Assembly (NCBI GenBank): GCA_003225055.1
Contig: QIAU01000145.1
Span: forward strand, 43,010 to 107,009
Length of the DNA stretch: 64,000 bases
Direction of reading: 5' to 3'
DNA from: Acidobacteriota bacterium
GTDB lineage: Bacteria; Acidobacteriota; Terriglobia; Terriglobales; Acidobacteriaceae
Shown: piece after piece, positions 56,551-64,000 of the stretch
Layout of the letters: the number at the start of each line of letters is the position of its first letter
How positions within the stretch are numbered: the first letter of the stretch is position 1
The notes under the pieces: model-generated
The model's input: only the letters and a program-made list of their open reading frames with translations
Told to the model about the DNA's origin: nothing
Database searches by the model: none
Position numbers and translations under genes: made by a program

Positions 56551-56580
56551 TTGACTTGGCGAAATTCAGCATGATATAAC
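56551..56580 (+). promoter_or_regulatory. Sigma-70-like promoter of GH39 gene
   Basis: TTGACT at 56551-56556 and TATAAC at 56575-56580, spaced by 18 bp. The start would fall near 56587, just before the palindromic operator. Confidence 0.6.
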
Positions 56581-56589
56581 GCTCGTTTC

Positions 56590-56603
56590 CTAAACCGATT
56601 TAG
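56590..56603. promoter_or_regulatory. LacI-type operator upstream of GH39 gene
   Basis: CTAAACCGATTTAG: arms CTAAACC and GATTTAG match in 6 of 7 positions around a central CG, the usual centre of LacI/GalR-type operators. It overlaps the predicted transcription start, a position suited to repression. Confidence 0.65.
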
Positions 56604-56618
56604 TCGCGAGGATGGCAG

Positions 56619-58121
56619 ATGCGGAGAACCATATCTGCAGTCGTTGGCCTGGCTACCCTGCTCGTCGCATCATTTGCTCAAGCTGAAACTCAAGGTGATG
56701 AGAAAATCGTAATTGACGCTGCCGCGCCGGCGCACACCTTTCCTCATTTTTGGGAACGGATGTTTGGATCGGGTCGGGCCGTGCTGGCGCTGCGTGACAG
56801 CTATCGTCGCGACCTGCGGGAAGTCAAACAGATCACCGGCTTTGAGTATGTGCGCTTCCACGCCGTCTTTCACGACGAAGTTGGTATCTATGATGAAAAC
56901 GAGCAAGGCCAGCCGCTCTACAACTTTTCTTACCTGGATCAGATTTATGACGGCTTGCTGGCCAACGGGGTGCGTCCCTTCGTAGAGCTGAGCTTCATGC
57001 CGAAGAAACTGGCCGCCCGGGACATGCCTCATGCCTTCTGGTACAAGCCCAACGTCGCTCCCCCAAAAGATTGGGTGAGGTGGGACGACCTGATCACGGC
57101 GTTTGCAAAACACCTGATCGACCGCTACGGCATTGCGGAAGTCAGCCAATGGTATTTCGAAGTCTGGAACGAACCGAACCTGGACTTTTGGGGTGGCGAT
57201 CCGAGACAGCCTACCTACTGGAATCTCTATGACCATACCGCGGCTGCTCTTAAAGCAGTCAATGCCAAGCTACGCGTGGGAGGTCCATCCACTGCCCAAG
57301 CAGCTTGGGCCGACGCCTTCTTGCAGCATTGCGCGGAGAAGAAAGTTCCTGTCGACTTCGTTTCCAGTCACGTCTACGGCAACGACCGCTCCCAGGATGT
57401 CTTTGGCACTAATGAGGAGATTCCACGCAACGCGATGGTTTGCCGCGCGGTCAAGAAGGTGCATGACCAGATTAAGGCATCGAGCATGCCGAATCTCCCT
57501 CTGATCTGGAGCGAGTTCAACGCCAGTTACATGAATGAGCCTGACGTGACCGATTCGGCCTACATGGGTCCGTGGCTGGCCGACACCCTGCGGCAGTGCG
57601 ATGGCCTGGTGGACGTCATGTCGTACTGGACGTTCTCTGATGTATTTGAGGAGCAGGGTGTGGTCAAGAATCCCTTCTACGGCGGCTTCGGCTTGATTGC
57701 GGCAGGTGGAATTCCCAAGCCGGCGTTCAACGCGTTCAAGTTGCTGCACAGACTCGGGCAGCAGCGCATCGATTTAAATTCCAACTCGGCCCTGCTGACC
57801 CGTCGTCAGGACGGCACGCTTGTACTCGCAGTGTGGAACTACGCTCCGCCGGAACTCAAGGGAGAGCCAGTAACCATGATGCTCGAGTTCAAAGGCGAGA
57901 AAATCCGGCACGCTGTGATTTCCATGGTGGATCCCGAACACGGAGATATTCACGGAGCGTGGCACAAAATGAGTTCTCCACGATATCCCACGCAATCGCA
58001 AATTGAGGCACTGCGGAAAGCCTCGCAGCTGCCCGCTCCCGAGTCGCGCAACATACAAAACAACCAACTAAAACTCACTCTTAACTCCTATGGATTGGCT
58101 CTCATCGAGCTGAAGAAGTAG
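56619..58121 (+). CDS. Secreted GH39 family glycoside hydrolase
   Basis: 500 residues with a signal peptide (about 1-22, MRRTISAVVGLATLLVASFAQA). The GH39 active site is WYFEVWNEPNLDFWGG (acid/base E185) and LIWSEFNASY (nucleophile E299). Family members include beta-xylosidases and alpha-iduronidases; most bacterial ones act on xylan-type beta-xylosides, so xylosidase activity is likely but not proven. A C-terminal beta domain (about 385-500) follows the barrel. It is the first gene of the presumed operon with the PF10091 enzyme, 29 bp apart. Confidence 0.9.
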   Translation: MRRTISAVVGLATLLVASFAQAETQGDEKIVIDAAAPAHTFPHFWERMFGSGRAVLALRDSYRRDLREVKQITGFEYVRFHAVFHDEVGIYDENEQGQPLYNFSYLDQIYDGLLANGVRPFVELSFMPKKLAARDMPHAFWYKPNVAPPKDWVRWDDLITAFAKHLIDRYGIAEVSQWYFEVWNEPNLDFWGGDPRQPTYWNLYDHTAAALKAVNAKLRVGGPSTAQAAWADAFLQHCAEKKVPVDFVSSHVYGNDRSQDVFGTNEEIPRNAMVCRAVKKVHDQIKASSMPNLPLIWSEFNASYMNEPDVTDSAYMGPWLADTLRQCDGLVDVMSYWTFSDVFEEQGVVKNPFYGGFGLIAAGGIPKPAFNAFKLLHRLGQQRIDLNSNSALLTRRQDGTLVLAVWNYAPPELKGEPVTMMLEFKGEKIRHAVISMVDPEHGDIHGAWHKMSSPRYPTQSQIEALRKASQLPAPESRNIQNNQLKLTLNSYGLALIELKK

Positions 58122-58150
58122 CAACCCTCGTTCACCGTGACCACAGTCCC

Positions 58151-59515
58151 ATGATCCGCAAGCGGCTTCTTACGCGACGAGAGATGTTACATTTGACAGG
58201 GCAGAGCCTGTCGGCGGTTCCACTGGCGTTGGCTTTTGCTTGTCACGACAAAAAGAGTATTCCGATCGATCGGGGGAAAGCCTATGAAGGTACAGACGAA
58301 CATCTCCTGGACGAAATCAAGCGCGTCTGCTTCAACTTTTTCTGGAACGAAGCCAGCCCAGACACGGGACAGGTGAAAGATCGTGCCTTAGCCAGCGGCG
58401 CCGGTACGGAGCGAATGTCGAGTATCGCGGCTACGGGATTTGGCTTAGCTGGCCTGTGCATCGCCGAGCAGCGGGGCTACGGAAAATCTTCTGATATCAT
58501 CGAACGGGTTCGCCGCAACCTGAGATTTCTCTTCCGCCAACTCCCGCACGAGCACGGGTTCTACTACCACTTTATCGACATGAACACGGGGCAGCGGTGG
58601 GAGAGATGCGAACTATCTTCCGTTGACAGCTCCATCCTGCTGTGCGGAATTCTCACCGCACGCCAACATTTTGCCGATCAGGAGATCAAAGATCTGGCAA
58701 CCCAGATCTACGAACGCGTGGACTGGCCGTGGATGTTGAACGACGGCCCCACGCTTTCCATGGGTTGGCACCCGGAAACAGGATTTCTGAACGCCCGCTG
58801 GGAACACTATTGCGAGCTGATGATGATCTACCTGCTGGCGATTGGTTCCCCCACCCATCCCATTTCGCCCGAAACCTGGAATGCCTGGACGCGTCCCAAG
58901 ATCAATTACCAGGGCATTGAATATATTTCCGGCAACGACCCTCTTTTCACGCATCAGTACTCCCATGCCTTTTTCGACTTCCGCAACAAGAGCGACGCCT
59001 ACACCGATTATTTTGAGAATTCCGTAAAAGCAACGCGGGCCCACAAGCTCTTCTGCCTTTCTCTGCGTGGCAAGTTTCCGGATTACAGTGAAGATCTGTG
59101 GGGCATCTCGGCTTCCGACTACGTCGGCGGCTACACCGCATGGGGAGGGCCGCCGCCGCAGGGTCCAATCGACGGCAGCATCGTTCCCTGCGCGACGGCA
59201 GGCTCGTTGCCATTCCTCTTCGATGACTGCATGCGTGTTCTGCGGACGATTCGCAGCCGCTACGCTGACAAGGCATGGTCACATTACGGTTTCATTGACG
59301 CCTTCAATCCGCTTACCGCCTGGTGGGATCACGACGTGCTGGGCATCGACCTTGGGATTACCATGTTGATGGCTGAAAATCACCGCAGCGGGTTCGTGTG
59401 GCAGACGTTCATGAAAAATCCGGAAGCGCAGCAGGCGATGGCAAAGGTCGGGTTTCACACAGCCAGTCCACCGAGTTCCCAGATTCCTGTTCCAGCAACT
59501 CCCACACGTGTATAG
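58151..59515 (+). CDS. PF10091 glycoamylase-like hydrolase (GH144-type)
   Basis: 454 residues. The N-terminus MIRKRLLTRREMLHLTGQSLSAVPLALAFAC has RR followed by a hydrophobic run and a possible lipobox ALAFAC, so export is expected. The (alpha/alpha)6 barrel pattern is present: LLDEIKRVCFNFFWNEASPDTGQVKDRA, SSIAATGFGLAGLCIAEQRGY, LPHEHGFYYHFID, SSVDSSILLCGI, WEHYCELMMIYLLAIGSP, WGISASDYVGGY and HYGFIDAFNP. PF10091 proteins include GH144 endo-beta-1,2-glucanases, so beta-1,2-glucan is one candidate substrate. The exact activity is not determined by sequence alone. Confidence 0.85.
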   Translation: MIRKRLLTRREMLHLTGQSLSAVPLALAFACHDKKSIPIDRGKAYEGTDEHLLDEIKRVCFNFFWNEASPDTGQVKDRALASGAGTERMSSIAATGFGLAGLCIAEQRGYGKSSDIIERVRRNLRFLFRQLPHEHGFYYHFIDMNTGQRWERCELSSVDSSILLCGILTARQHFADQEIKDLATQIYERVDWPWMLNDGPTLSMGWHPETGFLNARWEHYCELMMIYLLAIGSPTHPISPETWNAWTRPKINYQGIEYISGNDPLFTHQYSHAFFDFRNKSDAYTDYFENSVKATRAHKLFCLSLRGKFPDYSEDLWGISASDYVGGYTAWGGPPPQGPIDGSIVPCATAGSLPFLFDDCMRVLRTIRSRYADKAWSHYGFIDAFNPLTAWWDHDVLGIDLGITMLMAENHRSGFVWQTFMKNPEAQQAMAKVGFHTASPPSSQIPVPATPTRV

Positions 59516-59552
59516 GTTCGTCCAGCGCCCAAATGTCCGCCAAAAATGTTTC

Positions 59553-59581
59553 TTGACAAGGGAGAATCGCGGTGGTACAAG
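59553..59581 (+). promoter_or_regulatory. Possible promoter of TonB receptor gene
   Basis: TTGACA at 59553-59558 and TACAAG at 59576-59581 with 17-bp spacing. The -35 box is perfect; the -10 box is weak. The start would fall just before the palindrome at 59595. Confidence 0.5.
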
Positions 59582-59594
59582 CGCCAATCGTGCA

Positions 59595-59621
59595 AGTAAA
59601 GCGATTTAGTATCGATTTACT
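59595..59621. promoter_or_regulatory. 27-bp palindromic LacI-type operator
   Basis: Arms AGTAAAGCGAT (59595-59605) and ATCGATTTACT (59611-59621) match in 10 of 11 positions around TTAGT. Within it lies GTAAAGCGATTTAGT, resembling the operator upstream of the GH39 gene (shared CGATTTAG). The position relative to the predicted promoter is the same as there. Confidence 0.65.
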
Positions 59622-59688
59622 GACGAAGGAAGCTGGTGGCGAGCAGCAAGCCAAGCAATCAAAATCAACGTCCTGAGGAGATTCTTTT

Positions 59689-62600
59689 ATGAGTCGGCGC
59701 AAGCGGTTCGTTTTTGTGATGCTGCTCGTCATTTGCGTGGCACTCTTCTCCAGGCTTGGGCATGCCCAGTATCGTGGTTCCCTCCGCGGAACCTTAACCG
59801 ATCCCCAGGGCTTGGTGATTCCCGGCGCGACCGTGACTCTGGTGAATACGGACACGAACCGGACGATCGTGTCTACGTCCGACGCTAATGGCATCTACCA
59901 GTTCAACGCGTTGGAGCCGGCTCCTTACCGTCTCACCGCAGAGGCCCAGGGGTTCAAAAAGAAAGTACTCGACCACGTGCGGCTCATCCCTGAGCAACTC
60001 AACGCTCTCAACCTGCAACTTGAGGTGGGCCAGCTTCAGGAGGTGATAACGGTTTCCGAGACAACCCAGACGCTGGACACGGAGACGGCCACGGTGAGCG
60101 GCACGATCACCAGCAACCAGATTCAGCACATGCCGTCGTTCAATCGCGACGTTTTTCAACTGGTGCAACTCGCGCCAGGGGTCTTCGGCGACGGTTCCCA
60201 GCAAGGCGGCGGCGGAGGCTTCCAATTGCCCGGGAACCAGGGACCCGGCGGCAGCGGCGGTAACGGCGTTTTCCAGACCGAAAACGGCCCGCAGGTGCAA
60301 AACGCCGGTGGACAGTACGAGACCAACGGCATCACCGTCGACGGCATCAGCACGGTGAGTGCGGTGTGGGGTGGCACCACGGTGATCACGCCCAGTGAAG
60401 ACTCGATACAAGACATGAAAGTGGTCTCCAACAGCTACGATGCAGAGAACGGCCGATTCAGCGGCGCGCAAATCCAGGTGATCTCCAAGAGCGGGACCAA
60501 CGACCTGCACGGCAGCGCATTCTTTAAGGCATCGCGGCCCGGATTGAACGCCTATCAGCGTTGGAACGGGGTCGGTTCCAATCACGCTGGCACGCCTGCC
60601 TCGCGGGGTCTGAACCGTGACAACAACCGTTTCAACAATTACGGGGGCAGCCTAGGCGGACCGATCTGGAAAAACAAAATATTTGCCTTCTTCAATTTTG
60701 AGAGCAGCCCGCTTGCCGTCAGCACCACAGCGCAAGGCTGGTATGAAACCTCACAGTTTGATTCCACGGCCGCAACGCCGGGGAGCATTGCGGCCAAATA
60801 CCTCTCTTTTCCGGGTAATGCTGTTCACGCAAGCTCGATGATTCCGCGTACCTGCGCATCGATCGGGCTGACGGAAGGTGTGAATTGCAACACCACGACC
60901 GGCGGACTGGACGTGGGCTCGCCAATTACGACCGGGCTGGGTATGCAAGATCTTACCTATGGCGGCGACCCCAGCCATCCTGGTGTGGGCGGGGGACTCG
61001 ATGGAGTGCCGGATCTCGCACTTTTCAACACGGTGAACCCGACGAAAACATCACAAACTCAGTACAACGGCCGTCTTGACGCCGATGTCACCCAGAAGGA
61101 TAGGCTCAGCTTCACGATCTATTGGGTGCCGCTGACAATTACCAACTTTCAGGGACCTGTTCGTTCGCAAAACTTGTGGCATAAATCGCAGATTAACGAA
61201 GCATTTTCGCTGATCTGGAACCATACCTTCTCACCTACTTTGCTGAACCAGGCGCGTGCCAATGCGGCAGGCTGGCGCTGGAACGAGATTACCAGTAATT
61301 CGCAGGAACCCTTTGGCTTGCCGCGGGCCAATATTGATTCGATAGGCAGCTCGGTAGGCGCCACCCCAGCAACTCCCCAGAACTTCGGTCCCCCGGGACC
61401 GAGCGACCTAAACCAGTGGACCTACACCTTCAATGACGTCCTTACCAAGATAGCCGGCCGTCATAGCATCAAGGCCGGCGTCGACTTTACCAAGCTTGCT
61501 TATTTGAATAACGCGGTCTACGCAGCGCGGCCCGGCTTTGCTTTCCATAACCTGTGGGATTTTGCCAACGACGCTCCCTTCGCGGAAGGAGGCCAATACC
61601 AGGGCGAGTTCGATGCCAAGACCGGCATTCCGTTTTCCAACCGTCAGGATGATCGCGTGAATTTGTTGGGCCTCTTTGTGCAGGACGACTTCAAGATCCG
61701 CCCTAATCTGACCATCAACCTGGGCCTGCGCTGGTCTTACTTTGGATCGTTATACGCGAAGCAGAACAACCAGGACGTAATGCTGTTCGGATCAGGTGCG
61801 AACGCCTTGACGGACCTGCGCATCCGAATAGGCGGGAATCTCTATACTGCCCAGAAGAACAACTTTGGGCCAGTAATTGGATTCGCATGGTCGCCATCTA
61901 CAACCGGGGGCAAACTGGTAATCCGCGGCGGATTTGGCATCAACTACAACCAAAACGAAATCGCCATCACGGCAAATGGTTACGGGAACCCGCCCAATGC
62001 GGTCTCTCCCTTCTTTCACTGCGACTTTCCCTACACCAGCAACCCCTCTTGTGCCGGCACGGGGATTCTCTACCTAACGGCCACCGATATTCATTCCCTC
62101 TTTGGATATGCTCCCAACCCAGCCGCCATTACGACCTTTAACTCTAATAACCTGCCGTTTAGCGGCAACGCCTTCATAACCGGTTTCGAGGCGAACCCGA
62201 AGACCATCGCCAACTATCACTACTCGCTGGATGTACAGGATCAGTTGCCATTCAACTCGGTGTTCACCTTGGGTTACCAGGGGAACCAAACGCGCCACCT
62301 GTTTGTGCACAGTAACTGGAACGCAATCGGCGCTGCCGCTGGGCTACCGATGAATCCCTTGGTCAATTTCGTGAACTTCTGGGGCAACACCGGAAACGCG
62401 AATTACAATGCATTCCTCGCCAACATCACACACAACTTCTCGCGCGGCTTTCAGGCATCAGCACAATACACCTGGGCCAGGTCTATGGATGAGCTTTCCG
62501 GCCCCTACTACCAGGATCCTTATCCGTTTGATACGGGCGCGGCTTACGGACGGTCAAACTACGACGTGCGGAATGCATTCAAGATTTTCGGCCTATGGCA

Positions 62601-63216
62601 GCCTACGTTCTTCCGCGGCAGCCGCGGCTGGCTTGAGAAGATCGCAGGCGGATGGTCGCTGAGCGGCATCTGGAACATGCACTCAGGTTTCCCATGGGAT
62701 CCGTTCTACGGCATCAATGGTGCTGGCCTGTATTACGGAGGCAGTAGTTACAGTAATCTTCGTCCGGCCGGTGTTGTGCCTGGAGCGGGCACGAGCACCG
62801 CCAACCGGGTATTCATGCAGTCTACGAACCCGAACTACTCCGGGGACGGCGCCAGGTTTTTCGTGCCCCCGACTTTCGTTGTCGGGCCGGCCTTTCCTGC
62901 CACGGCCCCCGCGCCTGCACCGGGTATCCACCGCAACAGCTTGAACGGCCCCGGCTACAAGGATGTGGATCTCAGCTTGACCAAAGCGTTTGGCTTGCCC
63001 AAGGTCAGGGGATTAGGAGAGGGCGCGAAGTTCGAAATCCGCGCCGACTTCTACAACTTCTTCAATAAGCTAAATATCGACCCTGCTTCCATCGACAGTT
63101 TCTTAGGTTCAGTGAACCCGGACGGCACACTAACCAGCGTCAACCATGACTTCGGCGTGGCGGGTAGCGCATTAGGCAGCAGGACGGTGCAACTGCAGGC
63201 GAGATTCAGCTTCTAA
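59689..63216 (+). CDS. TonB-dependent receptor, Oar/SusC-like
   Basis: 1175 residues. Signal peptide about 1-25; an N-terminal carboxypeptidase-regulatory-like beta domain (about 27-115: GSLRGTLTDPQGLVIPGATVTLVN); a plug domain (about 125-255) with NGITVDGISTVSAVW; then a long beta-barrel of repeated aromatic-rich strands, ending ARFSF with a terminal phenylalanine as outer-membrane beta-barrels do. This form is typical of Acidobacteriota, where it is thought to import large substrates. Its position after GH39 and PF10091 enzymes suggests glycan import through the outer membrane, driven by TonB. Confidence 0.93.
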   Translation: MSRRKRFVFVMLLVICVALFSRLGHAQYRGSLRGTLTDPQGLVIPGATVTLVNTDTNRTIVSTSDANGIYQFNALEPAPYRLTAEAQGFKKKVLDHVRLIPEQLNALNLQLEVGQLQEVITVSETTQTLDTETATVSGTITSNQIQHMPSFNRDVFQLVQLAPGVFGDGSQQGGGGGFQLPGNQGPGGSGGNGVFQTENGPQVQNAGGQYETNGITVDGISTVSAVWGGTTVITPSEDSIQDMKVVSNSYDAENGRFSGAQIQVISKSGTNDLHGSAFFKASRPGLNAYQRWNGVGSNHAGTPASRGLNRDNNRFNNYGGSLGGPIWKNKIFAFFNFESSPLAVSTTAQGWYETSQFDSTAATPGSIAAKYLSFPGNAVHASSMIPRTCASIGLTEGVNCNTTTGGLDVGSPITTGLGMQDLTYGGDPSHPGVGGGLDGVPDLALFNTVNPTKTSQTQYNGRLDADVTQKDRLSFTIYWVPLTITNFQGPVRSQNLWHKSQINEAFSLIWNHTFSPTLLNQARANAAGWRWNEITSNSQEPFGLPRANIDSIGSSVGATPATPQNFGPPGPSDLNQWTYTFNDVLTKIAGRHSIKAGVDFTKLAYLNNAVYAARPGFAFHNLWDFANDAPFAEGGQYQGEFDAKTGIPFSNRQDDRVNLLGLFVQDDFKIRPNLTINLGLRWSYFGSLYAKQNNQDVMLFGSGANALTDLRIRIGGNLYTAQKNNFGPVIGFAWSPSTTGGKLVIRGGFGINYNQNEIAITANGYGNPPNAVSPFFHCDFPYTSNPSCAGTGILYLTATDIHSLFGYAPNPAAITTFNSNNLPFSGNAFITGFEANPKTIANYHYSLDVQDQLPFNSVFTLGYQGNQTRHLFVHSNWNAIGAAAGLPMNPLVNFVNFWGNTGNANYNAFLANITHNFSRGFQASAQYTWARSMDELSGPYYQDPYPFDTGAAYGRSNYDVRNAFKIFGLWQPTFFRGSRGWLEKIAGGWSLSGIWNMHSGFPWDPFYGINGAGLYYGGSSYSNLRPAGVVPGAGTSTANRVFMQSTNPNYSGDGARFFVPPTFVVGPAFPATAPAPAPGIHRNSLNGPGYKDVDLSLTKAFGLPKVRGLGEGAKFEIRADFYNFFNKLNIDPASIDSFLGSVNPDGTLTSVNHDFGVAGSALGSRTVQLQARFSF

Positions 63217-63218
63217 TT

Positions 63219-63246
63219 TCCGGAGCCTTACGTGTACGACTCCGGA
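63219..63246 (+). terminator. Hairpin after TonB receptor gene
   Basis: TCCGGAG (63219-63225) and CTCCGGA (63240-63246) form a 7-bp stem with a 14-base loop just after the TonB receptor stop. No T-run follows, so it is at best a weak terminator or mRNA end stabiliser. Confidence 0.4.
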
Positions 63247-63401
63247 GTTGTTACCACGTGTGACCACCAGCCTTGCAGAGGTGAGAATGTTGAGGCAGCA
63301 GCCCGTTCCGATAAACCCTGACTCCACGAGCGGTGGGATACTCAATTGCCCCGAGTCGGCCTCGAACGACTCGAGTGCTTGATGGAGAGAGACTGCGCAC
63401 A

Positions 63402-64000
63402 GTGTCTCCAAGAAGAAAGGGGCGCCCAGGGTCTTCCGAACGCTCCAAACTGACCAGACCGATTAGTCTGAAGGAATTGGCCGACCGCCTTGGCTTTTCC
63501 CCAACCACAGTCTCTCTAGTCAGCAATCGTTTCCCCCGGTGTCCGACTCCATACCCCAGGCGACGAAGGAGCAGATCTTCGCGGCCGCCCGCAAGTTCAA
63601 TTACCGCCCAAACTTCTTCGCCCGATCGCTGCGCACCCGGCGCACCTTCACGATTGGCGTGATCGTGCCGGAAGTCAGCGAAGGCTACGCCAGCGCGGTG
63701 CTGAGGGGAATGGAGAGCCACTTGCTCCGGGAAGGTTACTTTTACTTTGTTGCCAGCCACCGGCATCGACTCGATCTAATTGACGAATATCCACGTCTCT
63801 TTCTGGATCGCGGCGCGGACGGTCTGATTGCTGTGGGTACGTCTTGGTGTCGAGAAGTTTCCGTTCCCGTCGTCACTATCTCTGGCTATAACGAAACGAA
63901 GGACGTCACCAACATCGTGTTGTATCACAAGCGGGCAGCTGATTTGGCCCTTCGGCATCTGTTGCAGCAGGGACACCGCAAATTCTCTTTCATAAAAGGT
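63402..64000 (+). pseudogene. Second LacI regulator, frameshifted and cut by window end
   Basis: From GTG 63402 the frame reads SSERSKLTRPISLKELADRLGFS and PTTVSLVSNRFP; the rest is in another frame: VSDSIPQATKEQIFAAARKFNYRPNFFARSLRTRR and FTIGVIVPEVSEGYASAVLRG. One C missing from the C5 run at 63533-63537 explains the break. The restored protein is very similar along its length to the regulator at 55317-56396, including FVASHRHR and LIDEYPRLFLDR. The gene runs off the right edge. A sequencing error is possible. Confidence 0.75.

Noticed and set aside
63533..63537. Phase variation by homopolymer slippage in the LacI gene
   Set aside because: A run of five C is too short for typical phase-variable tracts; decay or read error is more likely.
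1..64000. CRISPR array
   Set aside because: No series of regularly spaced near-identical repeats with unique spacers was seen, and no cas gene.
1..64000. Riboswitch or T-box upstream of leuC, ilvA or asnS
   Set aside because: I recognised no T-box signature, S-box or other conserved riboswitch core in the leaders.

Overview
The window reads as a chromosomal segment of a soil-type Acidobacteriota (Terriglobia/Koribacteraceae-like). The evidence is the family mix: a 1175-residue Oar/SusC-like TonB-dependent receptor with an N-terminal carboxypeptidase-regulatory domain, UpxY/NusG-like protein, M2 peptidase, EXORDIUM-like secreted protein, hopanoid enzyme HpnH, archease/RtcB, and a SUF operon led by an Rrf2 regulator. 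This is inference from remembered family distributions; no 16S rRNA is present.

Layout. 0-9 kb: housekeeping genes (Trm112-like, folD, coaE, HtrA protease, YjbR, gamma-glutamyltransferase, TIM-barrel isomerase, asnS, arginase), with short GC-rich repeats between some of them. 9-13.4 kb: an orphan MacB-type permease, a decayed IS66-family element carrying a DUF4338 (DruA-like) gene, and a conserved hypothetical. 13.5-16.6 kb: two GT2 glycosyltransferases and a polytopic membrane protein. 17-23.5 kb: EXORDIUM-like and NTF2-like secreted proteins, a broken cupin, leuCD, an M2 peptidase and a small basic protein with a terminator. 23.6-30 kb: a gene-poor stretch with a broken lipoprotein, tRNA-Ser(UGA), a nucleotidyltransferase remnant, a multidomain GH5 cellulase and an orphan UpxY gene. 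30-38 kb: xylulokinase with no canonical start codon, a serine hydrolase, galT, remnants of a sigma factor, an RND pump and a DUF2892 protein, ilvA, a PilZ protein coupled to a 57-residue protein, and a DUF2911 protein. 38-46.6 kb: archease-rtcB, then a tight Fe-S operon (Rrf2 regulator-sufB-C-D-S-U-T). 46.7-53.7 kb: broken YbhB, AidB-like acyl-CoA dehydrogenase, a hybrid kinase/receiver remnant, hpnH with a partner gene, a GAF protein and a decayed secreted protein. 54-64 kb: a glycan-use locus (MFS transporter, LacI regulator, GH39, PF10091 glycoside hydrolase, TonB receptor, second LacI paralogue) with two LacI-type operators placed just downstream of sigma-70-like promoters.

Two themes stand out. 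First, the glycan locus has a coherent regulatory layout: two close LacI paralogues flank the enzymes and receptor, and both transcription units carry palindromic operators near the predicted start sites. Second, at least ten genes are broken, often by one-base changes in short homopolymers, while roughly 40 kb of housekeeping sequence is intact. That bias favours real gene decay over random sequencing error, though neither can be excluded from sequence alone.
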